The translations under genes were made by a program, and so were the position numbers. A stretch of 44,121 nucleotides of DNA from Planctomycetota bacterium (lineage in GTDB: Bacteria > Planctomycetota > UBA1135 > GCA-002686595). Each line of letters begins with the position of its first letter. The stretch's first letter is position 1. The stretch is taken from assembly GCA_947484275.1 (NCBI GenBank), contig CANKOY010000028.1, positions 1-44,121 of the forward strand, written 5' to 3'. The notes under the pieces were generated by a model that was not told the DNA's origin, did not search any database, and was given only the letters and a program-made list of their open reading frames with translations. Positions 1 to 8,444 of this stretch are shown here, piece by piece.

Positions 1-2
1 CG

Positions 3-1379
3 CACTTCGAACTGGCCGAGCGTCTGTCAAAGGCCGGGTCCTTCGAGGAGGCCCTGCCGCACTACCGCGCGGTTCTCGGCGCGACGCCGCCGGCTGAACT
101 GGAGTTCGCGAGCCACTACGGCTTGGCCTGGTGTCACTTCAGTAGCGGACGTTTCAAGGACGCGAGCGCAGCGGTGGAGCTGCTCTTTTCGCTCGCGGCC
201 AAGCGGGCGGGCTCGCTGGAGGGAGAGCTGGCCGAGGCCAGCCTGGAACTCGCGGTTTGGTCGAATGTCCGCGAGAAGCAGCTGGACCGCGCAGCAAATC
301 ACTGGCGCGCACTGCTGGATCGATCTTCGAATGAGCAGCGCGTTTGGTCCGCCGCGCGGACACTCTTGCGCGCCTGGGTGGGGACGGAGTTCGCCACCCA
401 GCGCGAGAAAGTGCTCGCTGATTGCGGCCGCAAGCTGAAGTTGCCTGCCGTGCAGGGAGAAATCGCGGCCGAACGCGCCCTCGAGGCCGTGGCCGCTGGC
501 GATCAGCCCGCCGCGCTGAAGCAACTGGACGCTGCGTGGCGCGCCGCACCTGATTCAGCCGCCGTGCGCGAGGCCGCTTGCACAGTGGCCGAGACTTCGA
601 TCCGGGCGGGCGACACCGACAACGGACGCCAGATTCTGCGCGCACTGGTCCGCGACGAGAAAGCGGCCCAGGCGGATCGCGCGGTCTATCAATTGGGCTT
701 CGCCAGCCTCGCCGCTGGCGATGCGCGCGCTGCAAGTGTCGAGCTGGCGCGATTCGACGAGCGGTTTCCAAAGTCTGCCCTGCGCCCTGCGGCGCAATTC
801 CTCGGAGCCGAAGCTCAATACCGCGCCGGAGAGACGGATCGGGCCCTGGCGCAATTCGAGGCCCTGGCCAAGTCGCAGCAGTCGGCGGAGCTGGCGCCGA
901 AGATCTTATTTCGCCTCGGTGTACTCCACTGCCAGCGCGGCCGCTGGAAGGAAGGCGAGGCCGAACTGCAGCGACTGACTCGCGAACATCCGCGGTTCGA
1001 GAATCTCCTGGAAGCGCAGTTGTGGCTCGGCCGTGCGCTGGCACAGCGCGGTGAAGTCGCTGCAGCCAATGCAGCGCTCACGGACGTGGCCGGCAAGGAC
1101 AGCGGAATGCTCGGGGCCCAGGCGCGCCTGTCCCTCGGCGAAATCGCCCTCGGGCGCGAGGAACTGGAATCTGCACTGGCCCACTTCCTGCGCGTCGCGG
1201 TCCTTTACAACGACGTCGAGCTGGTGGCCGAGGCCAATTGGGGCGCAGGTCGCGCGTTTGAACGCAGCGGTGAACTCGCGAAGGCGATCCGTTGCTACCG
1301 CGAAATCCAGGACAAGGCACCGAGGACCAAGCTCGCCGCCAATGCGCGGGAGCGACTCGAACAGCTTGCGGCGCGCTGA
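3..1379 (+). CDS. TPR-repeat protein, 5' partial
   Basis: The reading frame is already open at the left edge, so the true start lies upstream; the visible part is about 458 residues. It is almost entirely helical and Ala/Glu/Leu/Arg-rich, with repeated TPR signatures such as AGSFEEALPHYRAVL, HCQRGRWKEGEAELQRL and SGELAKAIRCYREI, so it reads as a tandem TPR solenoid resembling YbgF/BamD-type envelope scaffolds. It ends 83 bases before an ExbB gene on the same strand and probably belongs to the same operon. In Tol-Pal and related systems a TPR protein (CpoB/YbgF) is encoded beside the ExbB/ExbD-type motor, which suggests a periplasmic scaffold role here. Signal peptide and total length cannot be seen. 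The exact role is inference. Confidence 0.85.
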   Translation, partial: HFELAERLSKAGSFEEALPHYRAVLGATPPAELEFASHYGLAWCHFSSGRFKDASAAVELLFSLAAKRAGSLEGELAEASLELAVWSNVREKQLDRAANHWRALLDRSSNEQRVWSAARTLLRAWVGTEFATQREKVLADCGRKLKLPAVQGEIAAERALEAVAAGDQPAALKQLDAAWRAAPDSAAVREAACTVAETSIRAGDTDNGRQILRALVRDEKAAQADRAVYQLGFASLAAGDARAASVELARFDERFPKSALRPAAQFLGAEAQYRAGETDRALAQFEALAKSQQSAELAPKILFRLGVLHCQRGRWKEGEAELQRLTREHPRFENLLEAQLWLGRALAQRGEVAAANAALTDVAGKDSGMLGAQARLSLGEIALGREELESALAHFLRVAVLYNDVELVAEANWGAGRAFERSGELAKAIRCYREIQDKAPRTKLAANARERLEQLAAR

Positions 1380-1462
1380 ATGTCCGCGGCCAAAGACACA
1401 ACCCTTCCCTTCTCAATTCTCACTGTCGACGTCGCGCGAAATCCGCGCCAGGAGTCCATGTC

Positions 1463-2128
1463 ATGATCGCCTTCGCACTCACCGCGTCCGCAGCCCAGGA
1501 CACCGCGCTGCCGTCTCTGTGGGATTTGACTCGCAGCGGCGGGCCACTGATGTTCCCGCTGGCCCTGTGTTCGGTCCTGGCCCTGGCCTACGCGATCGAG
1601 CGCGCCCTGCGCACCCGTTCGTCGGCCCTGGGATCGGATGCCTTTGGGCGAACTGTAGTGGACGCGGTGCGTTCCGGCGGTCCGTCTCAGGGCATTCTCC
1701 TCTGCGATGCAACGCGCACGCCACTGGCGCGCGTGTTGCGTGTGGCGTTGGAGAATTCCTCGGCGACTCGCGGCGAGCGCGAGAAACGTGTGGAGGACAT
1801 CGCCACGCTCGAGGTTCGCCAACTCCAAGCGCGGCTCAAGCCCCTGCACACGGTCTACCTGGTAGCGCCGCTGCTGGGCCTCTTAGGAACTGTGTGGGGG
1901 ATGATCCTCGCCTTTGCGACCATCGCCCTGCGCGGTGGCTTGGGCAAGCCAGGACTATTGGCCGAGGGCGTGTACCAGGCCCTGGTCACCACAGCCGCGG
2001 GACTGGCGATCGCGATTCCCACGGTGCTGGTGTACATGTGGCTGCGCGGGCGCGTGGAGCGCTTCGCCCGTCGAACGGAGAGTTGGTACTTGGAACTCGA
2101 CCGCGGCCTCGCAAGCCAAGGAGCCTAG
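1463..2128 (+). CDS. exbB: ExbB/TolQ/MotA-family proton channel protein
   Basis: The product is 221 residues, normal for ExbB. The ATG at 1463 follows a GGAG at 1451-1454; frames upstream of it are noncoding extension. Three membrane segments are visible: residues about 28-45 (MFPLALCSVLALAYAIE), 132-150 (YLVAPLLGLLGTVWGMILAF) and 172-192 (LVTTAAGLAIAIPTVLVYMWL). The LLGTVWGM and TTAAGLAIAIPTV stretches are the conserved helices of the MotA/TolQ/ExbB proton channel (PF01618). The protein should form the pentameric inner-membrane stator that conducts protons and drives a periplasmic partner together with ExbD. The ExbD gene starts 2 bases after its stop, so the two are translationally coupled. 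The partner is probably the giant protein encoded next rather than a classical TonB. Confidence 0.92.
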   Translation: MIAFALTASAAQDTALPSLWDLTRSGGPLMFPLALCSVLALAYAIERALRTRSSALGSDAFGRTVVDAVRSGGPSQGILLCDATRTPLARVLRVALENSSATRGEREKRVEDIATLEVRQLQARLKPLHTVYLVAPLLGLLGTVWGMILAFATIALRGGLGKPGLLAEGVYQALVTTAAGLAIAIPTVLVYMWLRGRVERFARRTESWYLELDRGLASQGA

Positions 2129-2130
2129 CC

Positions 2131-2535
2131 GTGCGCGTGCGCGACGACGAGGAGGAAGTGTTCGAGTTCAGCATGGCGCCGATGATCGACGTCGTGTTTC
2201 TGTTGCTGATCTTCTTCATGGTCTCCACGACCTACTCCACCGAGGAGCGCGATCTCGGCGTGGAGTTGCCAACGGCGCAGTCCGGCGAGACATCCGGCGG
2301 CGTGCCGCAGGAGCTGGTGATCAACGTCTTCAAGGACGGTCGCTGTTCTCTCGCCGGCCGCGCTCTCGGGAGTGGCGAGCTGGAACGCCTGCTGGCTGAG
2401 GCCGCGAGCAACGATCGCTCGACTCAGGTGACGATTCGCGGCGATCGTCTGGCGAGCCACGCGAGCATTGTGGCGGTCATGGACGCCTGCGGCGTGGCCG
2501 GTCTCTCCAACTTGGCCCTCGGAACCCGCGATTGA
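2131..2535 (+). CDS. exbD: ExbD/TolR-family biopolymer transport protein
   Basis: The product is 134 residues. The GTG at 2131 is chosen because AAGGAG lies at 2118-2123 and the product then begins right before the conserved segment; a longer frame reaching back into exbB is rejected. The core signature FSMAPMIDVVFLLLIFFMVSTTY contains the single membrane helix with the essential Asp of the ExbD/TolR family (here Asp in MIDVVF, about residue 20). The periplasmic C-terminal domain ends with the family's IRGDRLASHASIVAVMDAC pattern. It is the proton-coupled partner of ExbB in the inner membrane. Both neighbours are within 5 bases, so expression is operonic and probably stoichiometry-coupled. 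Confidence 0.92.
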   Translation: MRVRDDEEEVFEFSMAPMIDVVFLLLIFFMVSTTYSTEERDLGVELPTAQSGETSGGVPQELVINVFKDGRCSLAGRALGSGELERLLAEAASNDRSTQVTIRGDRLASHASIVAVMDACGVAGLSNLALGTRD

Positions 2536-2539
2536 GCCC

Positions 2540-5500
2540 ATGAAAATTACGCTCCCGTCGCTGGTCGGTTGGCTCGCCGTCGTGGGCGCCGTGCTGTGGT
2601 CCGCGTGGATGTGGACCGCCTCCGCTCGCAGCCCGGGCTGGTCCGATGGCGCGCGAGTCATCTCCACGGATTCTGGCCTGCGTCAGGCGAGCTGGGGCGA
2701 ACCGCGCCCGCTTGAGTTCGCGGCTGCGCTCACCGGATTCGCCCGAGTCGATGGTCGCCCGACGCTGAGCGCTGACGGAAGACTCGTGGTCTTTGCCGCC
2801 GTCAACCCCGATGGCCCAGTCGACTCCGAAGGGCGCGGGCACGACTTGTTTGTCAGCGAATTGCGCGACGGCGCCCTCGGCGAACCGAAATTGCTCAGGA
2901 GCCTGTCGAGCGATGCCGACGACTTCGCGCCGGCTTTTGGAGGTGAGTGGCTGTACTTCAGTTCCGACCGGCCCGGCGGCCCGGGAGGTTACGACCTGTG
3001 GCGCGCGCGGTTGGATCACAGTCATGGGGAGAGCCAATGGCTCGCCCCCGAACTCGTGTCGGGGACCGCGAACACTGCGGGAGACGAATTCGATCCCGCT
3101 CCCTTGGAATTCGAGCCTGCGATCGTGTTCGCCGCCGAGCGCGGCGCTGGAAAACTCGACTTGTTCCTCGCCCCGCTCGGCGACGGTCCCTGCGTGCGAC
3201 TCGAGGGCCTCTGCACGCCAGCGTCGGATCGCGAACCGACGTTCACCCACGCTGGCCGTGCCCTAGTGTTCGCCAGCGACCGCGCCGAGGGAGCCGGTGG
3301 CTTCGATCTCTACCGCGCTGGGCGATTTGACTCGCAATTCGGCGCGCCCGAGTCACTGGCGCCGCTGAATTCCGACGCGGACGAACGCGCACCATTCACG
3401 TGGACCGACGAACTCGCCCTGGGATTCTCGCGCAGCGGGGGGGAAGCCGAGCCGCTTTTGCTGCGCTCCCCGGCCATCGAACTGTTCCGCGCACCCGCGG
3501 AATCCTTGGGCTGGATCGAGTGGCTTACGTTGGCCTCCTTGCTTGCGCTTGCGCTGCTGTCGTTGCTCGTGCGCCGCCATCCGGACCTCGACTTGCTGTA
3601 CAAGTGCCTGCTGGCTTCGATCCTCGCGCACCTGTTCCTGATGTGGTGGTTCCGCGACGCCTGGCTCAACATCGGTGTCAACGAACGCGAGCCGACCCGG
3701 GCGCCGATGCAAGTGCGCTTGGAGGAGCCAGAACGCGAGCCTGTGGTCGTCGCGTCGCCCCCGACGCCGATGTCACTGCCAAAACCCGAGCCCGAGCGTC
3801 CGCCGTCGGAGGCGTTGGCGACGCCTGAGCGCGCAGAAATTGCTCGGAACTCCGCACCCTCGTCCCCAGAAACCTCGCGTTTGCCTGCGCCTATCGAGCG
3901 GGCGGAAGAGCTTGTCTCGAGTTCGCTGCCGCGTGAACTGGACGCGATGCCTCGTGCGCCGTCGCCAGTAGTCGAGCGCTTCGAGTCGTCAGCCGCGGCT
4001 CAGCCGGCAGAGCCGGCGCCCGAGGTCGCTCTGCCCGCGCCCGCCACAGCGAACACCGCAGGCAGAGAGCTTTCGCCGCAGCGCTTCGACACGCAGCCGT
4101 CGGCACCGATCGCGGCGCCGCGCGCGGATCCCGTGGCCGCTCGCGCCGTGGACAGCTCAGAGATCGCTGCGCGCGCGCCGGCGGATGTGGCGGCACAGCG
4201 TAGCTCCGTTTCAGCGAACGAGCTCGCGGACTCGGCCGTCGCGGCCACGACCGCTGGCCCAGCTCCCACAATGGACCTCGATGCCCTGGCGGGCAAGACG
4301 GCGGCGACCACTTCGCGCTCCATGGGCACGCCCTCGCGCGCCGCTGGAACACGCTCCCTTGGAAGTCCCGCGGCGGGGCCGGCGGCAATGTCCGTGACGC
4401 GCGCCTCGGAGCGCGAGTCGCGTCCGGGCGGCGCGACGAGCGAGGCCAGCACACGTTTGTCCCCGGGTCGATCCCAAGTGTCGCAGGGCAGCCCGAATGC
4501 TGGGGCGCACCTCGGTGACGGCGCGAGCGCAGCGTGCCCTGCTGCGACCATGGACCTGTCGAGCCTGGCCGCGGCGAGTTCCAACGGCGCCGGCGCTGGA
4601 GCACGAGGTCCACAGCGCGCGCTGGGTGGTCACGCTGCAGTGCGCGGCGCCCCGTCGGCGCCTGTTCGGGAGTCGACATCAATTGCGGAGCCGCGCCCGG
4701 AGGACCAGCGTTTGGGTCGCAGCGACGCGGTCGCTCCGTCTCCTGGCGCGGCGTCGCGACGTGAAATTGCCACAGCGATCGACCTCGATGCATCGCAAGT
4801 GAGCCCCTTGGCCACGGGCGCTGCAGCTGCGCCGCAACTGAACCTAGTCCAGCTTGGAAGTGGCGCCGTGCGCGACGGTGCCCAGGCAGCGTCCGCGTCC
4901 GGAGAAATTTCACGCGCGTCCTTCGACGTTTCGCCGAGGACCACGGAACGACCTGGCGCGAGCTCGGTGCGAGCGGAGCTTTCGCCACCGCGTGAGGGTG
5001 CACGGGGCCCAGGTCCATCCAAGCAGCTTGCTGGCGCAGTGACTCCCGGGCGCAGCGCTGCCCCGATGGCCATTGAGGAGGTCGGCGCGCCCGTCGGTGC
5101 CTCCGCATCCGTCGCGAGCGCACCGGCAGATCTTTTGTCGGGCATGGAAGCGCTCGAATCTGCGCGCGGAGAGGACCCCTCGATGCCGCCGCGTGGACCG
5201 GAGCGCTCCGCGAGCAATGCTCGGGCGCGAGAGCCGGCCGCGCGGGCGGCGGACACCACGCCCCTTGCGCGCGCCGCGCCTGTTGAACTGGACACTCCTT
5301 CGAGGCCCGCAAGGTCCCCCTGGGAGGCGACTCCCTACCAGAATCGCAGCGGTGCGGAGAAAGCGCGCGCGCTCAAGCTCCACGGCGGAAGCGAAAGCAC
5401 GGAAGCTGCGGTGGCCCGCGGACTGGCCTACCTGGCGCGCATCCAGAGCAGCGATGGATCCTGGGGCGACCTGCGCGCCATGGACGAGAAGTACGGACGC

Positions 5501-6439
5501 GTGGCCATCGGCAAGACCGCGCTGTGCACGCTTGCATTCCTCGGAGCAGGTCACACGCCGGACTCCGCTGGCGAGCACTCCGCAGTGGTCTCGCGCGCCG
5601 TGGACTTCCTGCTGAGCGTTCAGGACGCGAAGAGCGGTCACTTCGGAGACTCGTCGGCTTACGACCACGGCATCGCGACCTACGCGCTGGCGGAATGCTT
5701 CGCACTGACGCGCGATCAGCGACTGTCGAGCGCGCTGGAGCGCGCCTTGGCACAGGTTCTCGCCACCCAATCCACGGAGGACGACGATCGACAACGCGGC
5801 GGGTGGGGTTACTACTTCTCCGACGGCTCGCTCTACGATCCGTGGTCGCGCACCTCGATCACCGCCTGGCAGGTGATGGCCCTTGAGTCGGCGCGCTTGT
5901 CCGGCCTTTCCGTTCCAGACGAAGCCTTCGAGGCCGCCCGTGAATTCTTGGTGCGTGCTTTCGATCGCAACTTGGGTGCCTATCGCTACAGCCACGAACC
6001 CGAGCGTCTGCGTTCGGCTTACGCCACGCTGCCCGCGTCAACGCCCGCGGCACTGTTCGCTCTGGCGCTCTTGGGCGACGACATCACCGGCCCCAATCAT
6101 GAGCGCGCGCGCGACTACACTTTGCAGCGGGCACCCGATGGCTATCGCTTCGACGGCGAAATGGAATTCGTGCGCCGCGGCCAGGGCAATCCCTACTTCT
6201 GGTACTACGGCACCCTGGCGATGTTTCGTGTGGGGGGCGCGCCGTGGCAACGCTGGAACACCGCGCTGCAGGAGACACTGTTGCCGGCCCAAGAGCGCGA
6301 CGGTTCGTGGGTGCCGATCGATCCTTATGCGCGCTACGCCCGCGACCGGAACTCGGACCGCAGTTACACGACTGCGATGTGCGTCCTGAGTTTGGAGATC
6401 TACTACCGCTACTACTTGCCGCTGTTGAAAGTGCGCTGA
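2540..6439 (+). CDS. Giant PD40 propeller / TonB-like / terpenoid-cyclase-like envelope protein
   Basis: The product is 1299 residues from the ATG at 2540, 4 bases after the exbD stop. Parts in order: a membrane helix near residues 8-27; a TolB-like PD40 propeller (about 70-315; repeats GRGHDLFVSELRDG, LYFSSDRPGGPGGYDLW, LVFASDRAEGAGGFDLY); a second helix (about 326-346); a short cytoplasmic loop; a third helix with S360-I-L-A-H364, matching the SxxxH motif of TonB/TolA helices; a Pro/Glu start typical of TonB (EPEREPVVVASPPTP); about 580 low-complexity Ala/Ser/Pro/Arg residues; and a C-terminal alpha/alpha toroid (about 950-1299) with QW-like motifs QSSDGSWG and QERDGSW. No clear DxDD acid motif of squalene cyclases is visible, so a structural or binding role is more likely than cyclisation. 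The SxxxH helix beside ExbBD suggests a motor-driven TonB/TolA replacement. Domain names are from family knowledge; the function is inferred. Confidence 0.85.
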   Translation: MKITLPSLVGWLAVVGAVLWSAWMWTASARSPGWSDGARVISTDSGLRQASWGEPRPLEFAAALTGFARVDGRPTLSADGRLVVFAAVNPDGPVDSEGRGHDLFVSELRDGALGEPKLLRSLSSDADDFAPAFGGEWLYFSSDRPGGPGGYDLWRARLDHSHGESQWLAPELVSGTANTAGDEFDPAPLEFEPAIVFAAERGAGKLDLFLAPLGDGPCVRLEGLCTPASDREPTFTHAGRALVFASDRAEGAGGFDLYRAGRFDSQFGAPESLAPLNSDADERAPFTWTDELALGFSRSGGEAEPLLLRSPAIELFRAPAESLGWIEWLTLASLLALALLSLLVRRHPDLDLLYKCLLASILAHLFLMWWFRDAWLNIGVNEREPTRAPMQVRLEEPEREPVVVASPPTPMSLPKPEPERPPSEALATPERAEIARNSAPSSPETSRLPAPIERAEELVSSSLPRELDAMPRAPSPVVERFESSAAAQPAEPAPEVALPAPATANTAGRELSPQRFDTQPSAPIAAPRADPVAARAVDSSEIAARAPADVAAQRSSVSANELADSAVAATTAGPAPTMDLDALAGKTAATTSRSMGTPSRAAGTRSLGSPAAGPAAMSVTRASERESRPGGATSEASTRLSPGRSQVSQGSPNAGAHLGDGASAACPAATMDLSSLAAASSNGAGAGARGPQRALGGHAAVRGAPSAPVRESTSIAEPRPEDQRLGRSDAVAPSPGAASRREIATAIDLDASQVSPLATGAAAAPQLNLVQLGSGAVRDGAQAASASGEISRASFDVSPRTTERPGASSVRAELSPPREGARGPGPSKQLAGAVTPGRSAAPMAIEEVGAPVGASASVASAPADLLSGMEALESARGEDPSMPPRGPERSASNARAREPAARAADTTPLARAAPVELDTPSRPARSPWEATPYQNRSGAEKARALKLHGGSESTEAAVARGLAYLARIQSSDGSWGDLRAMDEKYGRVAIGKTALCTLAFLGAGHTPDSAGEHSAVVSRAVDFLLSVQDAKSGHFGDSSAYDHGIATYALAECFALTRDQRLSSALERALAQVLATQSTEDDDRQRGGWGYYFSDGSLYDPWSRTSITAWQVMALESARLSGLSVPDEAFEAAREFLVRAFDRNLGAYRYSHEPERLRSAYATLPASTPAALFALALLGDDITGPNHERARDYTLQRAPDGYRFDGEMEFVRRGQGNPYFWYYGTLAMFRVGGAPWQRWNTALQETLLPAQERDGSWVPIDPYARYARDRNSDRSYTTAMCVLSLEIYYRYYLPLLKVR

Positions 6440-6451
6440 GCCAGGCGCGGG

Positions 6452-8260
6452 TCAGCGCGCGGGGCCGAATCGTTCGTCGAGCAAGCGTGAGCGCCGCAGG
6501 GCCTCCGCTTGCTGTGGATCGACCGCGAGCAGCGCGGCCAAGGCAGCGCGCGCACCGGCGAGGTCCGCAGGCGATTTGGACATGCAAAGGTCGGCCAGGT
6601 CAAGTTGCGCAGGAGCGAGGCCGGGCTCCAATTCCACGGCCGCCCGAAGATGTCGCTCGCTCAACAAAAGGTCGCCCGCCAGGCGTGCCGTTTGAGCCGC
6701 TAGGAATTCGATGCGCGCGAGGAGTTCGCGCGCGCGCGAATGCGCGGGGTCATCCGCGAGCACGCGTTCAAGTTGCTCGCGCGCGCCGTCCCCGGCGCGA
6801 AGCGGGTCTGCGAGCGCAAGCTCGGCGAGTTCCATCCGCGCGAGCTGCAGGCCAGAATCCAGCTCAAGGGCGCGCTGCAAACGCTCGCGCGCGAGCTGTG
6901 GACTTCCAAGTCGTGCCAAGATCTGGCCGCGCTGGAATTCAAGCGTGGCCACTGGCCGCAGGCCCAATCCCGCTGCGCGATCGAGGTGCGAGAGACTGCG
7001 CGCAAGTGTCTCGTTCCGCTCTCCCGGCGCGAGCTCGCGCGCCTCGAGGAGCAGCCAGCGCCCCACGGTGACATCGGTCTGAACGACCATGGAGTGCCCG
7101 ACGAAAATGAACCAGAGCGCCCCGAGGGCCAAAGTCCCCTGTCCCAGGGGCGTTCGACGGCCCGCGGTGGCCAACTCTCGGCCCTGGAACTGCACGCGCT
7201 CACTCCGCAGCAAACGCCAGCTCAGTACGGCGAGCAGTGCGCTGATCACCGCCAGTCCGATCGCCAGGAGGAACGGCACGAGGTCGTAGAGTCCTCGCAG
7301 GGCGAACAGCGAAAGCAGAAACACGCTGGCCAGGGAGACTTCCTCGCGCGCGCTGAAGTCATAGGCACGCTGCGTTGTCGGAGACTTCGCGCCCTTGCGC
7401 GTCAATGCAGCGCCGCGGCTTTCCCCGAAGCCGAAATACAGCGCATCCTTGGGGCACACGCTGATGCAATCCATGCACTTCATGCAGCCGGTATCGATCA
7501 CTTGACCAAAGCGCGCGACCTCGGCGTGAACTTGCACGTTGCTTGTGCAAGTTGCCGTGCAGTGACCACAGCCCTCGCATGCGTCGGTGACGCGAATGCG
7601 CGCATGCGACGCGCGCTCGGCGACGGCGAACACGGCGCCGTAGGGGCAGCCGTAGGTGCAGAAGCCCTTGGCGCCAAGCAAATACACGATCAGGAATCCA
7701 TCGACGAAGAACGTCAGCAGCGCGATCCCCGGACCCGGAAACGAGGCCCAGAAGTTCTCGGTGCTGAAGTGCGGACGAAAGCCCGCGAATTCGCGGCCTT
7801 CCAGTAGACGCGCCAGAGTGGGCCACAGAAACATGTACAGCGCTGCGCACAGCGGCACCCAGACCAGGAGACGCGACCGAATCGGCCGCGGTCGCAGACC
7901 AAGCTTGCCCAGGAACCACGCCGCCGCGTCCTGATAGGCGACCACGTGACAGGCCCAGCCGCAGAAGAAACGCCCCAGAATCAGTGTGGCCAGAGTCGCC
8001 ACCATGAACAGAATGAAGCCGGCGTTGACGTAGCCCAGCTCAAAGGTCTGCATGGCCTCCGACGGTTCCAGGGGCGTCATCGTCGAGCCCTGGACGCGCC
8101 ATTGCGCAACGTGCACGAGCACCAAGACGTGGACCGCGATCAGGGCCACGGCGCGCCAGCGCGAACGTTTCGAAGTGCGCGGGGTGCCCCGCGGCGTGTG
8201 AGCGCGCGCTGCGGGCAGGCTCTCGCGTGCCGGGGCGGACGGGGTACTGCGGACGGACAT
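6452..8260 (-). CDS. NapH/CcoG-type membrane polyferredoxin with C-terminal TPR domain
   Basis: The 602-residue protein has membrane helices near residues 37-53, 78-97, 132-150, 178-196, 309-348 and 375-392. The two cytoplasmic-face cysteine motifs of the NapH/NosR/CcoG (4Fe-4S membrane ferredoxin) group are C100GWAC104 and C201TYGC205P. They are followed by two 4Fe-4S clusters of bacterial ferredoxin type: C228, C231, C234, C238 and C259, C262, C265, C269. Residues about 415-595 form a helical TPR-like region (EFQRGQILARLGSPQLARERLQRAL and similar). It should pass electrons at the inner membrane to an unknown acceptor. The TPR tail is not part of classical NapH or CcoG and may recruit a partner. 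It converges on the giant envelope gene with a 12-base gap and stands alone. Confidence 0.85.
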   Translation of the reverse strand: MSVRSTPSAPARESLPAARAHTPRGTPRTSKRSRWRAVALIAVHVLVLVHVAQWRVQGSTMTPLEPSEAMQTFELGYVNAGFILFMVATLATLILGRFFCGWACHVVAYQDAAAWFLGKLGLRPRPIRSRLLVWVPLCAALYMFLWPTLARLLEGREFAGFRPHFSTENFWASFPGPGIALLTFFVDGFLIVYLLGAKGFCTYGCPYGAVFAVAERASHARIRVTDACEGCGHCTATCTSNVQVHAEVARFGQVIDTGCMKCMDCISVCPKDALYFGFGESRGAALTRKGAKSPTTQRAYDFSAREEVSLASVFLLSLFALRGLYDLVPFLLAIGLAVISALLAVLSWRLLRSERVQFQGRELATAGRRTPLGQGTLALGALWFIFVGHSMVVQTDVTVGRWLLLEARELAPGERNETLARSLSHLDRAAGLGLRPVATLEFQRGQILARLGSPQLARERLQRALELDSGLQLARMELAELALADPLRAGDGAREQLERVLADDPAHSRARELLARIEFLAAQTARLAGDLLLSERHLRAAVELEPGLAPAQLDLADLCMSKSPADLAGARAALAALLAVDPQQAEALRRSRLLDERFGPAR

Positions 8261-8444
8261 TCGCGCTAGCTAGCCCGGCCGCCGCACGCGGCGCAAGCGC
8301 GAGGGCAGGTTCGGGGCCTGGAAATCGAAGCTCTGGCGCACAGGGCTGTCCAGGTTAGGCTGGAGTGGGTCATTCCGTGCCGAACGCGTGCCCGTAGTCA
8401 TCGCGCCTCGAGGTTTGACCGATTCCCCATCGCAAGGACTCTCC

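Noticed and set aside
3891..5312. 473-codon minus-strand frame within the linker of the giant protein
   Set aside because: Arg/Pro/Ser-rich composition is just the reverse reading of an Ala/Ser/Arg-rich linker; the plus frame is continuous with known domains on both sides.
4500..6439. True squalene-hopene or oxidosqualene cyclase activity for the C-terminal toroid
   Set aside because: The QW-like motifs are there, but no clear DxDD catalytic motif is visible and the domain is about half the usual size (about 350 residues instead of about 630).
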